Part shown: positions 34,530 to 44,650 of the stretch, in pieces
Layout: each line of letters opens with the position of its first letter
Numbering within the stretch: the first letter of the stretch is position 1
Assembly (NCBI RefSeq): GCF_015832195.1
Contig: NC_052020.1
Location: forward strand, 9,950,260-10,014,259
From: Motacilla alba alba
Taxonomy: Eukaryota > Chordata > Aves > Passeriformes > Motacillidae
Length of the DNA: 64,000 nucleotides
Reading direction: 5' to 3'
The notes under the pieces: model-generated
Databases searched by the model: none
What the model was told of the DNA's origin: nothing
Seen by the model: only the letters and a program-made list of their open reading frames with translations
Position numbers and translations under genes: made by a program

Positions 34530-34610
34530 TGGCAGGGGGTGGAATGGAATGGGCCTTAAGGTCCCTTCCCACCCGGAACATTCCAGGATTTCATGAATAT
34601 GTCATCACGG
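34530..34610 (+). mobile_element. CR1 LINE 3' tail
   Basis: GGGGTGGAATGGAATGGGCC, AGGTCCCTTCCCACCC and ATTCCAGGATTTCATGAA: the CR1 3' terminus, in the spacer of the inverted LTR pair. Confidence 0.7.
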
Positions 34611-34742
34611 CTTCCGATGCTGCAGGACGACCGCGCAGCGGGACCGGATTGTTCCCCATTGGCAGGGCGGAGGGAAGAGCTCGGGAGTATTAACGGGGGC
34701 AGAGGGTGAGCCCCGCACAGCGCCGCACGCTGACAGCCTGAC

Positions 34743-34894
34743 CTGCAGCACCGCCCGTGCTCCTGCGGGAACTGCAGCGAGCCGGGACTGCGTGTTCGCC
34801 TCTCTGAGAGTTGAGATCTCCATAAAATCCAACGTCCGCAGGGTCTCAGGGGTACGGATGTCCTGCTCCTCTCTGCATTCAGGCTCTGCAAAGG
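34743..34894 (-). CDS. Candidate exon of an unidentified gene
   Basis: 152 bp bounded by TTTCTTTTTGCAG and a GTCAGG donor, open throughout; reads FAEPECREEQDIRTPETLRT then DFMEISTLREANTQ. Composition looks like protein, but I recognise no family and no partner exon. It may be a relic of a gene trapped between the two LTRs, or chance. Confidence 0.25.
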
Positions 34895-34927
34895 CTGCAA
34901 AAAGAAATTGCCATGGACTTGGACAGT

Positions 34928-35753
34928 GTGAGATACAAAGCTGTGTTTCTTGTCAGGTACACACAGGCAGCGTGTGTGCTTGTGATTGTGGTATGTGTGG
35001 AAACTGATCATGGGACAATTAGAGGATGAATTCTAATAGATAACTGAGGGAGTAAAGCATGGAAGAAGGCCTTTGAACCTATCCTTTGTTTGCAATTAAC
35101 TTTTATAGCATCTGAATTAAAGCTTTAAGGATGTTGCTGCTGGACAGGAACTTTTTGCACGTAGCTAAGCATTAAACAGCTTTGCAATAATAACCTTTTG
35201 AAGTATAATTTTAGAATATTGCTTGTAGTAAGGAGCTTTGAAAATATAAGTTTAGAATATATGTAAAGGAAACATGCTTATCTCAACACCTTAGCAAAAC
35301 AGTAAAAAGCAGCTTGAGAAAGGAAGATGAACATCAACCCAAGGATTGATGGCTTCGACCAAGGGAAGCTGGACATCACTGTTACGAGATTTATAGTCTT
35401 TGCAATTAAAAGGTGGGCCCACATCTGGAGTCTGGACCGCACCAGCTGGGAGGCCTCTTTCTTCTTTCGGAAGTCGGACCCCACCATCTGGGAATACTCC
35501 TTTCTGGGGTACATCCTGAGAAAAACTAACTCACAATAGCGTATAGAATTGTGACGTAAAAATTGGGACTAGAAACTGCTGAGAAAAGCTTATGTGCACC
35601 CCTATAAATATCTGTACGCCCCAACCATCGTTATGCAGCTGGAGGGAAAACTTCCCCCACTGTACCCAGCGCTGTTTTGCTCATACTTTACCACATAAAT
35701 TAATAAATTGATTGCTGCTTGAATATTGGCCTAATCAAGCTTCTTATTTATAA
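34928..35753 (+). mobile_element. LTR, right arm of an inverted pair, GACAG target duplication
   Basis: TGTGAGATACAAAGC to CTTATTTATAACA, flanked by GACAG (34923-34927 and 35754-35758). TATA box CCTATAAATA near 35601 and AATAAA near 35702 set the orientation. The perfect 5-bp duplication indicates a recent insertion. Confidence 0.88.
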
Positions 35754-35855
35754 CAGACAGGAATATCCTGCCAGGAACATAGATTAGCTGCCTGCTGTTA
35801 TTGGAAATGTGATCAATAACAGAGATATTTGTCAAAAAGAAAACTGAATGAGCAG

Positions 35856-36395
35856 TGCTATAGATAATTAATGATAAAGTCAAATCAATAATCAATAAAA
35901 ATATTTTTATTTCACGACCAAGATTCGGTCTCTGATAGCCACAATCCAAGGGTCAGCATCGAGCCCAGGATCAGCGCCGGGTTAACACAGATTCGAACTC
36001 TACTGCTTGGAATCCCCTCTGTCCACACAGGCTGTCTCTGTTGGGTGGGCTCTATAAGGTTTATTTTGCCTGCGGCAGAGTTTCTCCTATTCTTCTCGTC
36101 GCTGTACATATTCATGTAACTTCCTTTTCTCTGTGCTGGGCTGGACAAAACCGATTGTGGGAAGTGGTGACTGCTGGTGGTCGAGTTAGGGGAATGTGGT
36201 ATTGGATGCACATCCTTGATGCCTCTGACTATCTTGATCATGGATACTTGTCAGGTGTTCATCGCTTGGGCGTTTTTGTGAGGCAACCTCTTTGCTGCGG
36301 CTTGTGGGTTTTTTAAACCTTTAAGAATTTTCGTGCAGGCACAACTTATTTATGTATATTTTACACAGGCACGAATTAGTCCATAACATATCACA
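35856..36395 (-). mobile_element. Solo LTR, GGTCGCGAAAT family, inverted
   Basis: 540 bp; same family as 25059-25705 and 30352-31623 but on the minus strand, flanked by GCAG (35852-35855 and 36396-36399). Confidence 0.78.
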
Positions 36396-36559
36396 GCAGA
36401 AAGCAAGGGGTTTTTTTCACAACTGCCCTTGACTCACAGGCTCTGAAGGCCTTTGTGATGCTTGTGACTAGTGAGGCTTTTGTATGCAGAGAAGAGACGA
36501 ACCGTGACCATGGTGTTGATGGGAGGTTGTTTCTGCGCTACATGGGCAAGAAACTCATG

Positions 36560-37340
36560 AGAGACCCCGGACTGGGGACAGCGGGCGGGGCGGGGCGGGG
36601 CGGTGCCGGACGGGGCTCGGTCGAGCTGTGCGAGACTGCGATGCGAGTGCATGTGTGTGTGTGCGTGCTTCTGTGTGTGTGATGGACAGCAACAATCGCC
36701 GCTCGGAAGAGGGCGGAGGTGGCCGCAAATCAAAGTCGGCAACGCCCAAGAGGGCGGCCCGGGCCGGAGGCGGCGGAACCGCCCGGACCCGGCTGCTGCC
36801 AGCACACAAGATGGCGGCTGCGGGAGGAATTCACATTACCACACCTAAGATGGCGGCGATCACAGAAGTGACTTCCGCCAGAACACAAGATGGCGGACTT
36901 CGGGCAAAACTCACGTTACCCACCTAAGATGGCGGCTTAGGCGTACGGTGCCCTTTCCAATATGGCGAAGTTTCGCGCATGCACTTTGAGCAGGGAGAAA
37001 ATGTCGCCGAGAACGGAGCCCGTGCCCAGAAAGACGTCCCGGTGGGGACGGGGGCGTTGGTCAGAGGCGCCGCGGGCGAGCGGGAGGCGGCGGCGGGCAG
37101 CCTCTGTCCCGGTCGCTGAGGCAGAGGTCCCCTGAGCGGGCGCGGCGCGGGCCCGGCTCTGAGGGGGCTCCTCTCGCCCCCGCCGAACCGAGCCCTGAGC
37201 CCCGAACCCCGGCCCGGCCCGCGGGGTGATGGCGCTGGGGCTGCGCAGCCGCGTTCAGCCCGGTAAGCAGCGGGAGCGGCTGCTGCGTCAGGCCCTCGGG
37301 GAGATCGTTCATCGCCCCGGCCCCGGGAAGACATGAAAAG
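36560..37340. promoter_or_regulatory. CpG island with regularly spaced YY1-type motifs
   Basis: GC- and CpG-rich, with AAGATGGCGGC-type elements at 36808, 36847, 36887 and 36926 and a variant ATATGGCGAA at 36960, all on the + strand. An open ATG at 37228 is followed by a GTAAGC donor at about 37262 (MALGLRSRVQP), a possible first exon of a + strand gene, but no downstream exon was found. Confidence 0.55.
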
Positions 37341-37399
37341 AGAAAATGGTCGAGAAAATGACCCAACCAACCTCTTCTGGACATGGCGGTGTCAGTCAG

Positions 37400-40300
37400 G
37401 GCCCCGTGTCACCGCAAGTCTGCAGAGCCCCTCTGAGGCAGATACTCCCCGAGGTCGCTGCACTGGGCAGTGATGGAGATTTTCCCCTAGCTGTTGTTGT
37501 GGGTCAGTAACAGTTTGTCCTGGTGTTATAAAATTTCAGTAGTCAATCCGAATTTTATTTCTAAATTTTTTATTGTAAAGCAAGCAAGCAAGCAGCGCTG
37601 GGTGGCCGGGAAGTCACCGCTCCACTCACGGCACACACTACTTACAAGTTCGGTAAAGTATATAAACTGTTTTTAAGCCTACAAAGCATTTTCTAGTGTG
37701 CTTGGTTAGTCCAAATCAGCAAATATCAATAAGCTGGTGTCAGCAATTTCATAATCTTTTCAGGTGGTCGTTGGCTTCCTGTCCTTGTGGTCGTCTGGAG
37801 GGAGGCCTTACACTGGTGTCTGCTACATGATTTTATCAAGTGCATCAAGCTTTTTATAATACATAAGCATTCAATTGCTTTGTTGCAATATCTCTTAGCT
37901 TTACCACAACTTTCTGTATTTTATTCTAAGCGTCAGTCGTACTGCTACTCTTTACTATACTTTTTTTATTTCGATGCTTTATTTGGCTATTTGGTCAGAA
38001 AGTTTCAAAACCTTTCTTTATGTCTATTTTCGACACAGCAGATATAAGCATTTGCTGATTCCATTGCCAATTGACATGAATCACAAAAATATTTTTTACA
38101 CTGGTAATTGGTGTTGCTGAATGTCATTCCTTGCAATATTCCTGCACACAGGGTGCCCTGCACCAGCACTTACAGCTCCTATGCTCAGGAGTGATTAATT
38201 AAGGTCTTTAAGTCATTGTTATTAATGCAAGTAAATAATTTCTGTAATTTTTATCGACATACCTGGTCTGCTGCCCTTAATCCTGACAAGGTTGTACAAA
38301 GGTTTGATCACACCTTCAAAGCAGTTTTTCTACCCCAAACCCCAGTTAAACGGACTGTGATAACACACAGGTGATGCCCTGGAACTCCTGGGTTAATGTT
38401 AATTCTTACCAGATTATTTTTATGAGGTTAAATTCCAGTGGATCTGTGCCAAAAACCAGAAGTCCTGAAGTACAAGCAGCTGTGCTGCAGGACCTGGAGG
38501 CAATGCTGTGGCCCTGCCAGGACCTGTTCAGGTGTTCCTGTGGACCATCGGGTCCAACTGCTGCCCCAGCACTGCCAGGGCCACCCCCATCCCATGTCCC
38601 CAAGTGCTACATCAGGAGCCACCCACCCCATGACAGAAATTGGGGTGAGGGCTGCAGGCACTGACAGGGCCACTGCTCACTGGCAGTGGGGCTGGGGGTT
38701 CCCAGAGGGGCTCCAATGCCCCTTCCCTTCTTCCTGGCCTTCCCAGGCAGGATGGCTGCTCTGGAGAGTGCAGAGTGTTGGGGAGCAGCCAAAGCCAGAC
38801 CTGGGACCATTTCCCAGCAGTTCAGGAAATCTCTGCCAGGAGCACCTTGAACTCCTAACGGTGCTCAGCACCTTTTCCTCTGGGTTTTTATGCGCTTGGA
38901 AACAGATTTCAGGATCTACCAGTGAATTCAGTGAATTGTCCCAGCCAGAGACCTTTTTGCTGCCCTGAAAGTAGCTTTTAAACCCCAGACCCACAGGCTG
39001 GCTGTGGATTTGGGTCCTATCTGGCCACAGAACGATGTGGCAGCTGGAGACTGGGCAGGTCTGGGGGCTGTGCTGTCCCAGCCTCTTTAGTTCTTCTCCC
39101 TGTTTGTTCCCTTTCAGTGGAACAGCATCCTTTCCTGGCTGGTCGTTCTCTGCAAACAGCAGAGCCTGACCCTGAAGTTCCTTGGCGCTGGTGTGACCCA
39201 CTGTCCTTGTCACCTGCTCTTGGCACAGTCACTGGAGCCACCTTTGCCTTTCCCTGCTGAAGGGCAGATCTGCCCAGAGCTGGGAGCACCCAGCAGAACG
39301 CGGCCCCTCTTTTCCAGGAGATGAGAGCTGGGGGCAGGAGCGGGAAGGGACATTTTCCAGGCAGAGGGACCGAGGTCACTGGGAGAATTTCAGCTCCCAG
39401 CAGCTCTGTCAGTGCCAGAGGGACGTGGGGCTGGGAAGAGAACAGGGCAGCACTGGGAACCCTGGGGCTGTGAACACTCCAGTGGGCAAAGGAATGAACA
39501 TTGGAGAGATGGATAAATAGTGGGAGGAGTTGGAAGGAGAAAAACTAACCTGGAATTTGCTTTTGGTGTTGCTGTGTGTGGTCTGTCAACTCCAGGAATG
39601 AAACTGGACTTTGAACATGTCCATGGTGAGTTGTGTGTTCTGTTCATGGGAACACTGACTATGGAAAGTGGGATGTAAAGGCTTGGGGTAGACCAGAGGG
39701 TTCATTGGCCTGCTGGATCATGGCAAGTGCTGCCCTGGAAAACTCCAAGTTAAGAGTAATCAAAATATGAACTCATTAAACTCAGCTTTTTAAAACTTTA
39801 TTCAAGATTTTTTAAAAAATGGGAATTACCTTGGTAGAAGAGCACCTCTGAAAAGCAGAATTAAAATATCTGTAAGCAGAAAACCCAGAAGAAATGGCTG
39901 CTGGCTCCTGGAGTCCTGGTCTTTTCAGGCAGGTTTTGTACTGGATTGAATGGCAGTTTTGCTTTCTGGGGCTGGGACCTGCATCCCCCTGAAAGGAGAA
40001 CATGTGGGAAGAGTGCAAGGGGGAAAACAGTTGTTGACATCAGCCCTTAAATTTCATTTCCTCCCAGAGGGTCTGTGCAGCTTGAGGTCCAAAGGGAATC
40101 AGTCCTGGAGTACCTGTGGGTTCACCTGTTGAGCTTGAAGGACACATTGGGGATGTGAAATTCCAGGGAAGCTGTCATTGCTGCAGTGGCTGAAGTGAGA
40201 AGCAGTGGAAGCTGTTTGCTGGCTGCTTGTTGCCCGCCTTCTCCTCAGTCCTCTGGAGCTCCAGGTCCCCACGCATCACTTTTGTTTTTCCAAGGGTTTT

Positions 40301-40790
40301 GCTGAAGGGCTTCCAAATGTAGCAGTGGGATTTGCTGCAGCTGGAATTTATTTCTGTTTCAGGAGGGGTCTCATTGGTCTCTTTTTTTCCCACAGCTGAG
40401 CCATCCCCTCCATGAAGAGTCCATGGTTAGAGGACTCCCAAGAGCTTTGGTTATGGGTCAGAGAGAAAGAAGGGAAATGACTTTTTATGACCTTGAAATT
40501 TTTGCAGGCAGAAGTGGGATGTCATCTTGCTCCTCCCCAAAGCACTGCAGGCATATGGGAGTAGCTCAGTGCTGGCACAGCTGTCTGAGAAATTACAGTG
40601 TTTGAGAGGTTTAAGTGTTAATAACAACTCTCTTGTCTCTTGGTTTGAAAGATTCAGTCCTGCAGTCTCAGGCTGAGGACAGAAAAAAGGAACTCCAGTT
40701 ATTCATGGAAAACTATCTGCTATTCCTGGTGCAGACTTTTAAATCTTGGTGTGGTTTACTGTCCAGTATCTGTACATAGAGAATGACTGA
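37400..40790. other. Non-coding stretch, no gene recognised
   Basis: No exon with splice sites and protein-like composition seen. A CR1-like piece (minus orientation, CCATCGGGTCCAACTGCTG) is possible at 38490-38600. Confidence 0.5.
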
Positions 40791-40794
40791 TTTG

Positions 40795-41365
40795 AGGTAA
40801 AAATTGAGATAATCAGTAGTGGATAGGTAGGAAAAACTTCAGGAGTAAACTTGAGGTGGCCTGTAGTGGAGAGCGTGAATATTTTGAAGTAAACTGTGGC
40901 AATCAGTAGTGCACAGGTAGGGAAAGTTCTGGGGATAAAATGTGAGGTAATCTCTAGGGAAGAGAATGAACGTACTTGAGGTTAAAATCAGGCAATCAGT
41001 AGTGAACAGATAGGGGAAAAATTTTTGCGGTAAAACTGGAGACAATCTCCAGAGTAGGGAATTAATACTTTCTTGTAAAAAATGAGGAAATCAGAAGTGG
41101 ACAGAAAGGGACAATTTGGGGGAAGAACTTGAAGCAATTCCCAAGGGAGAGAATGAACATCATGAGGTAAACTAAGAGAGTCACATGCAGACATGTAGTG
41201 AAAATTTTAGGGATAGAAACTGAGATATTCTCCAAGATAGAGAACAAATATTTTGAGGTAAAAAATAGATAATTAGTAATGGACAGATAAGGCAGATCTT
41301 GCGGGAAAATCTAGAAAGAATCTGTAGGGCAGAGCATGAACCTTTTGAGGGGAATATGAGACAAA
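40795..41365. repeat. ~92-bp minisatellite, about six diverged copies
   Basis: The motif AATCAGTAGTGGACAGGTAG recurs near 40811, 40901, 40994, 41089, 41179 and 41270 (spacing 90-95 bp), each followed by GGGAAAATTTT-like and AGAGAATGAAC-like blocks. Confidence 0.85.
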
Positions 41366-42895
41366 TATTCATCCTTTATTTCCCTGTGTGGTAACTGAGT
41401 CTCCCCCCTGCCAGGAGCCATTCCTTGAGTTCTCCTGGAGAAAAGCTCACGGCAGAGGAGTTTGCAAAGGAGCCCAGAGCTGTGTTTGGAGCAGAGAGAG
41501 CTGAGAGCTGCGTCTGCCTGTGCTGCCCCAGCCTGGCAGCATCCTCATGGAACAGCCTGGGCAGATGGGATGGGATGGAGCAAAATCCCTTCATGCAAGA
41601 GGTTTTCTCCTGTGCAGATCAGGCATGGGGCAGGCAGTGGGCTCTGGGAAGCAGCTGATTTCCCCAGAAAGCATCACTGCCATCAGCATCAATGACAGCA
41701 CCTGTGCCCACTGCTCAGGATTCACCCAGCCAAAATCAAGGGCAGAGGTTGGTTTGGGTCTGAGAACTTGAAATAACTTTGAAAGAGAAGAAATCACCTT
41801 TTTCTTCTTCTTTTATTTCTTTTAGATGCTGGAATTGCCTCTGTGGCCAGGCGCTGAGCTCTCACTGCAGGGGACTTTCAGGCCTGCATGTCTGTGCAAT
41901 AACCCCAGGATTCCATGGGATGCTCAGGGACTGTCCCAGCTCCACAGTCAGGCACAGGAAGGTATTCCACACAGATTAAACTGCCGTGAGCCAGGGCATC
42001 CTGGAGGAGGTGCAGAGAGCAGGAAAGAGACATGGCTACAGCACTGATCCTGCTCCCTGCTTTCCCAGGGGACATGAACACCATTTCATCCTGATCCTGA
42101 GAGCTCCAAGGAAATTAACCACTGATGTGGCACTGAGGATGCCACACTGCTGACAGTCCTGGCCTGGAACCACAGCCTAGCAGTTTTCTGTGGGGGCCTG
42201 AATAATTTGTACAGGTCAGTTCCCCCTCCATTCCTGCAGCCTGGGCAGTTCCAGATGTCTGATCCCTTCCCTAGGCTCCTGCCACAGCCTAGGGAGGCTC
42301 CTGGACACGGCTGGGCTGGGATAGAATCTGCTCCCAGCTCCAGCCCTCGCCCTACTGTGGCACTTCGGGCCCAGCCAGGGGAGCTGAACTAAAGCCTGGA
42401 AATTTAAATTATAAGGAAAACAACCCCAAACCTCACTCACTCGAGAGTAAAAAGGTGTGCCTGTATTTACACATATTCAGCAAAAATACTCCTGTAGGGA
42501 AGTCTTGGATTTATTTTATCAGTTGAACTGGCACAGCTGCCAACTGCTGCCATTAAGTTTTCCATCCCCAAAAGCCCTGGCTCCCCTGGGCTATGGGGTT
42601 TTTGCTCTGTTAGGAGGGACCTCTGGCTAGACTCACAGCCCACGAGTGTTCAAAATCCTATTCCTCACATCCCTGAATAATGAATGTCTTAAAAGCCACT
42701 CTGGATTGTGCAGAAAAGTTTCTTAGTCCCACTTGGAATTAGACATTTACAGCTGGCTTTATTAGTTATTCCAGCAGAATAAAATAAAATAATTAAGAAA
42801 TAAAATAATTAAGAAAAAGAGAAAACAGTTAAACCAAGCAACTTTAGCTGAAGTTTTCCTCAGGAATGAGTTGGGAGCTCACCAGCAAGGCTCCC
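41366..42895. other. Non-coding stretch
   Basis: No recognisable gene or repeat signature. Confidence 0.4.
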
Positions 42896-42899
42896 AGAC

Positions 42900-43075
42900 A
42901 GGTAGAGCGTGTGATGTAAATATATATGTGCACATATAAAAAATATTATATAAAATATACATATTTATACACACCTATTAAAATATATATAATATGTATT
43001 ACAGAGTATCTACCTCACAAATATCTACGCTAGATATATATAACCACAAATATTTTTATATCAAATTCTGCCTAT
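42900..43075. repeat. AT-rich low-complexity tract
   Basis: TATATATG/AAATATAT-type simple sequence. Confidence 0.75.
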
Positions 43076-43078
43076 AAA

Positions 43079-43396
43079 TTAGGCACACTTGCCTGTTTTC
43101 AGGAAAGTAACAGTTTTAGGGATCCTAAAATCAAGCACATGCAGTGCTGCACAAGGAAAATAAACCATGATTTTATCCATTAATTCCAAGATGTTTTCCT
43201 GGATGTGCTCCTGGGTGTTTTCCTGTAACCACTTGTGGCTTATCCATGAAGTATACTTGGAATTGTCAGGATCATACAACAACCCATTTGGAATTTTACT
43301 GTCTCTGCAGTATCCAGCAGGTTGAATTCTTTCAAGATTATTCCTCACAGACTCACCCTCAAGTTCCCTCTTGCTTTCTGCATCCTGGAAATGCAA
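43079..43396 (-). CDS. Unidentified terminal-exon-like ORF
   Basis: Bounded at its 5' side by TTGCATTTCCAG (about 43385) and ending at a TAA near 43079. About 100 codons, reading ELEGESVRNNLERIQPAGYC, LLYDPDNSKYTSWISHKWLQ and ENILELMDKIMVYFP. The composition is strikingly protein-like and helical. It lies downstream of TALDO1 exon 1 on the same strand, but joining the two breaks the frame. No family recognised: a last exon of another gene, an alternative exon, or a retrocopy fragment. Confidence 0.5.
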   Translation of the reverse strand: MHFQDAESKRELEGESVRNNLERIQPAGYCRDSKIPNGLLYDPDNSKYTSWISHKWLQENTQEHIQENILELMDKIMVYFPCAALHVLDFRIPKTVTFLKTGKCA

Positions 43397-43489
43397 GAGG
43401 GAAATTGATAAATGTACAGCTCCACTGTAACAAATAAAAAACACCACTTCCCTTCTTTTTCTCCAACCCCAAACCAGCTTTTAAGCGTG

Positions 43490-43640
43490 TCATAGAGTGA
43501 TGGAATCCTGGGGTAGCTTGAGTTGGAGGGGATATTGAAGCACATCCAATTCCAGTCCCACTGGACCAGGCTGCTCCAAGTCCCATCCAACCCTGAGTTT
43601 GGAAAAACCCCAAACACGTCCCAGATCTAGCCAGGTCACT
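43490..43640 (-). mobile_element. CR1 LINE 3' fragment
   Basis: CATAGAGTGATGGAATCCTG followed by GGTAGCTTGAGTTGGAGGGG and AGGCTGCTCCAAGTCCCATC, a reverse-complement CR1 3' end. Confidence 0.75.
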
Positions 43641-43779
43641 GGAAGAAAACCCGAATTCCTCAGCACAGCAGAGCCTGGCCTGAGTCTGACAGCACGCAGA
43701 GCTGAACGCGGTGGTCAGGGCACCCTCGAGGGCAGACTGGGAGAAGCTCCCGGGAGGGTCTGGAAAATGTCCCGCCGGG

Positions 43780-44650
43780 GCGGGATTTGCCCCGGGACGG
43801 GGACCAAGGCGCCGCCACCGAGCGCCTCCCCCCGCCCCCCTCCGGGTGGTTCGCTCCCCCCAGCGCGCGCCCCTTCGGCCGGGCGCGCCCACTCTCCGTG
43901 AAGGGGGCGGGAGAGGGGGCTCGGGAGAAGCTGCGGTGACGGGATCCCCTCGCGCCGCCTCTCACCGTTGAAATCCCCGGTGTCGGCCACCACCGTGGTG
44001 TGGTGCTTGAGCTGGTCCAGCGCCGACTCCATCTTCTGCCGCTTCACGGGGGACACCGACATGTCCGCGGCTGCGGGGGCTCGCGTGCCTATAAGGGACG
44101 GTGCGTGCCCGGAGGGGACCGGCCTGCGCGCGCACCCGCGGCCCGCGCGCTCCCGCGCCAATCGCAGCCCGGCCGGGCGGCAGCGGCCAATCGGGAGCGC
44201 GCGCGCGAGGCGGAGGCGGCCGGGAGGAGCCGGGGCGGGGCAGCGGAGGGAGAGCGGTTCTGAGCGGCGGCTCCGCTCCCGCGGGTCGGGGCGGGCGGTC
44301 GCCTTGGCGACCCCGACGCCGCCATTGTCCCCTTAGAGCGTGTCCGGGGCTCTGCCGGCCCCGGCACCTCCGGGCCCCGCGATCTCCGATCCCCAGAACC
44401 ACCCGGGCGTCTTCCCCACGGCCGGCGCGGCGCCCGACCCGCCCCCGAGGCGGCCGTCCCTCGTGGCCGCGCGGGGCCCGGGCGCCGCCGGTGCCGCAAG
44501 ATGGCGGCGGGCGGGCCCTGAGGGGCGGCGGCCGTGAGGGGAGGCTCGGAGCCGCCGGTGCTGCCCCGCTGCAGGAGCTCCGCGCTCTGTGCTCCCTCCC
44601 CTGCCGTCGGGGCAAGGTTCGAAATGGCCTGTCGGGCACGGCTCCAGCCG
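43780..44650 (-). promoter_or_regulatory. TALDO1: TALDO1 CpG-island promoter
   Basis: Very CpG-rich block around exon 1, with GC boxes, inverted CCAAT (CCAATCG on + near 44158 and 44187) and a + strand GCAAGATGGCGGC YY1-type site near 44497. Long overlapping ORFs here are GC artefacts. Confidence 0.75.
43966..44062 (-). CDS. TALDO1: TALDO1 (transaldolase) exon 1
   Basis: Encodes MSVSPVKRQKMESALDQLKH then TTVVADTGDFN, closely matching the vertebrate transaldolase N-terminus. Transaldolase is the cytosolic enzyme of the non-oxidative pentose phosphate pathway that exchanges dihydroxyacetone units between sugar phosphates. The GTGAGA donor follows one base of the next codon. The expected second exon (AIDEYKPQDATTNPS block) was not found between 36.9 and 43.9 kb. 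It lies about 3.3 kb downstream of the EPS8L2 stop on the same strand, the same neighbour relation as in mammals. Confidence 0.9.

Noticed and set aside
37228..37262. First coding exon MALGLRSRVQP of a + strand gene
   Set aside because: Only 11 codons in a CpG island, with no matching downstream exon or recognised protein; kept only as a note under the island.
43962..44639. 225- and 220-codon ORFs over the TALDO1 promoter
   Set aside because: Arg/Pro/Ala-rich translations of a CpG island; the real product there is TALDO1 exon 1 in another frame.
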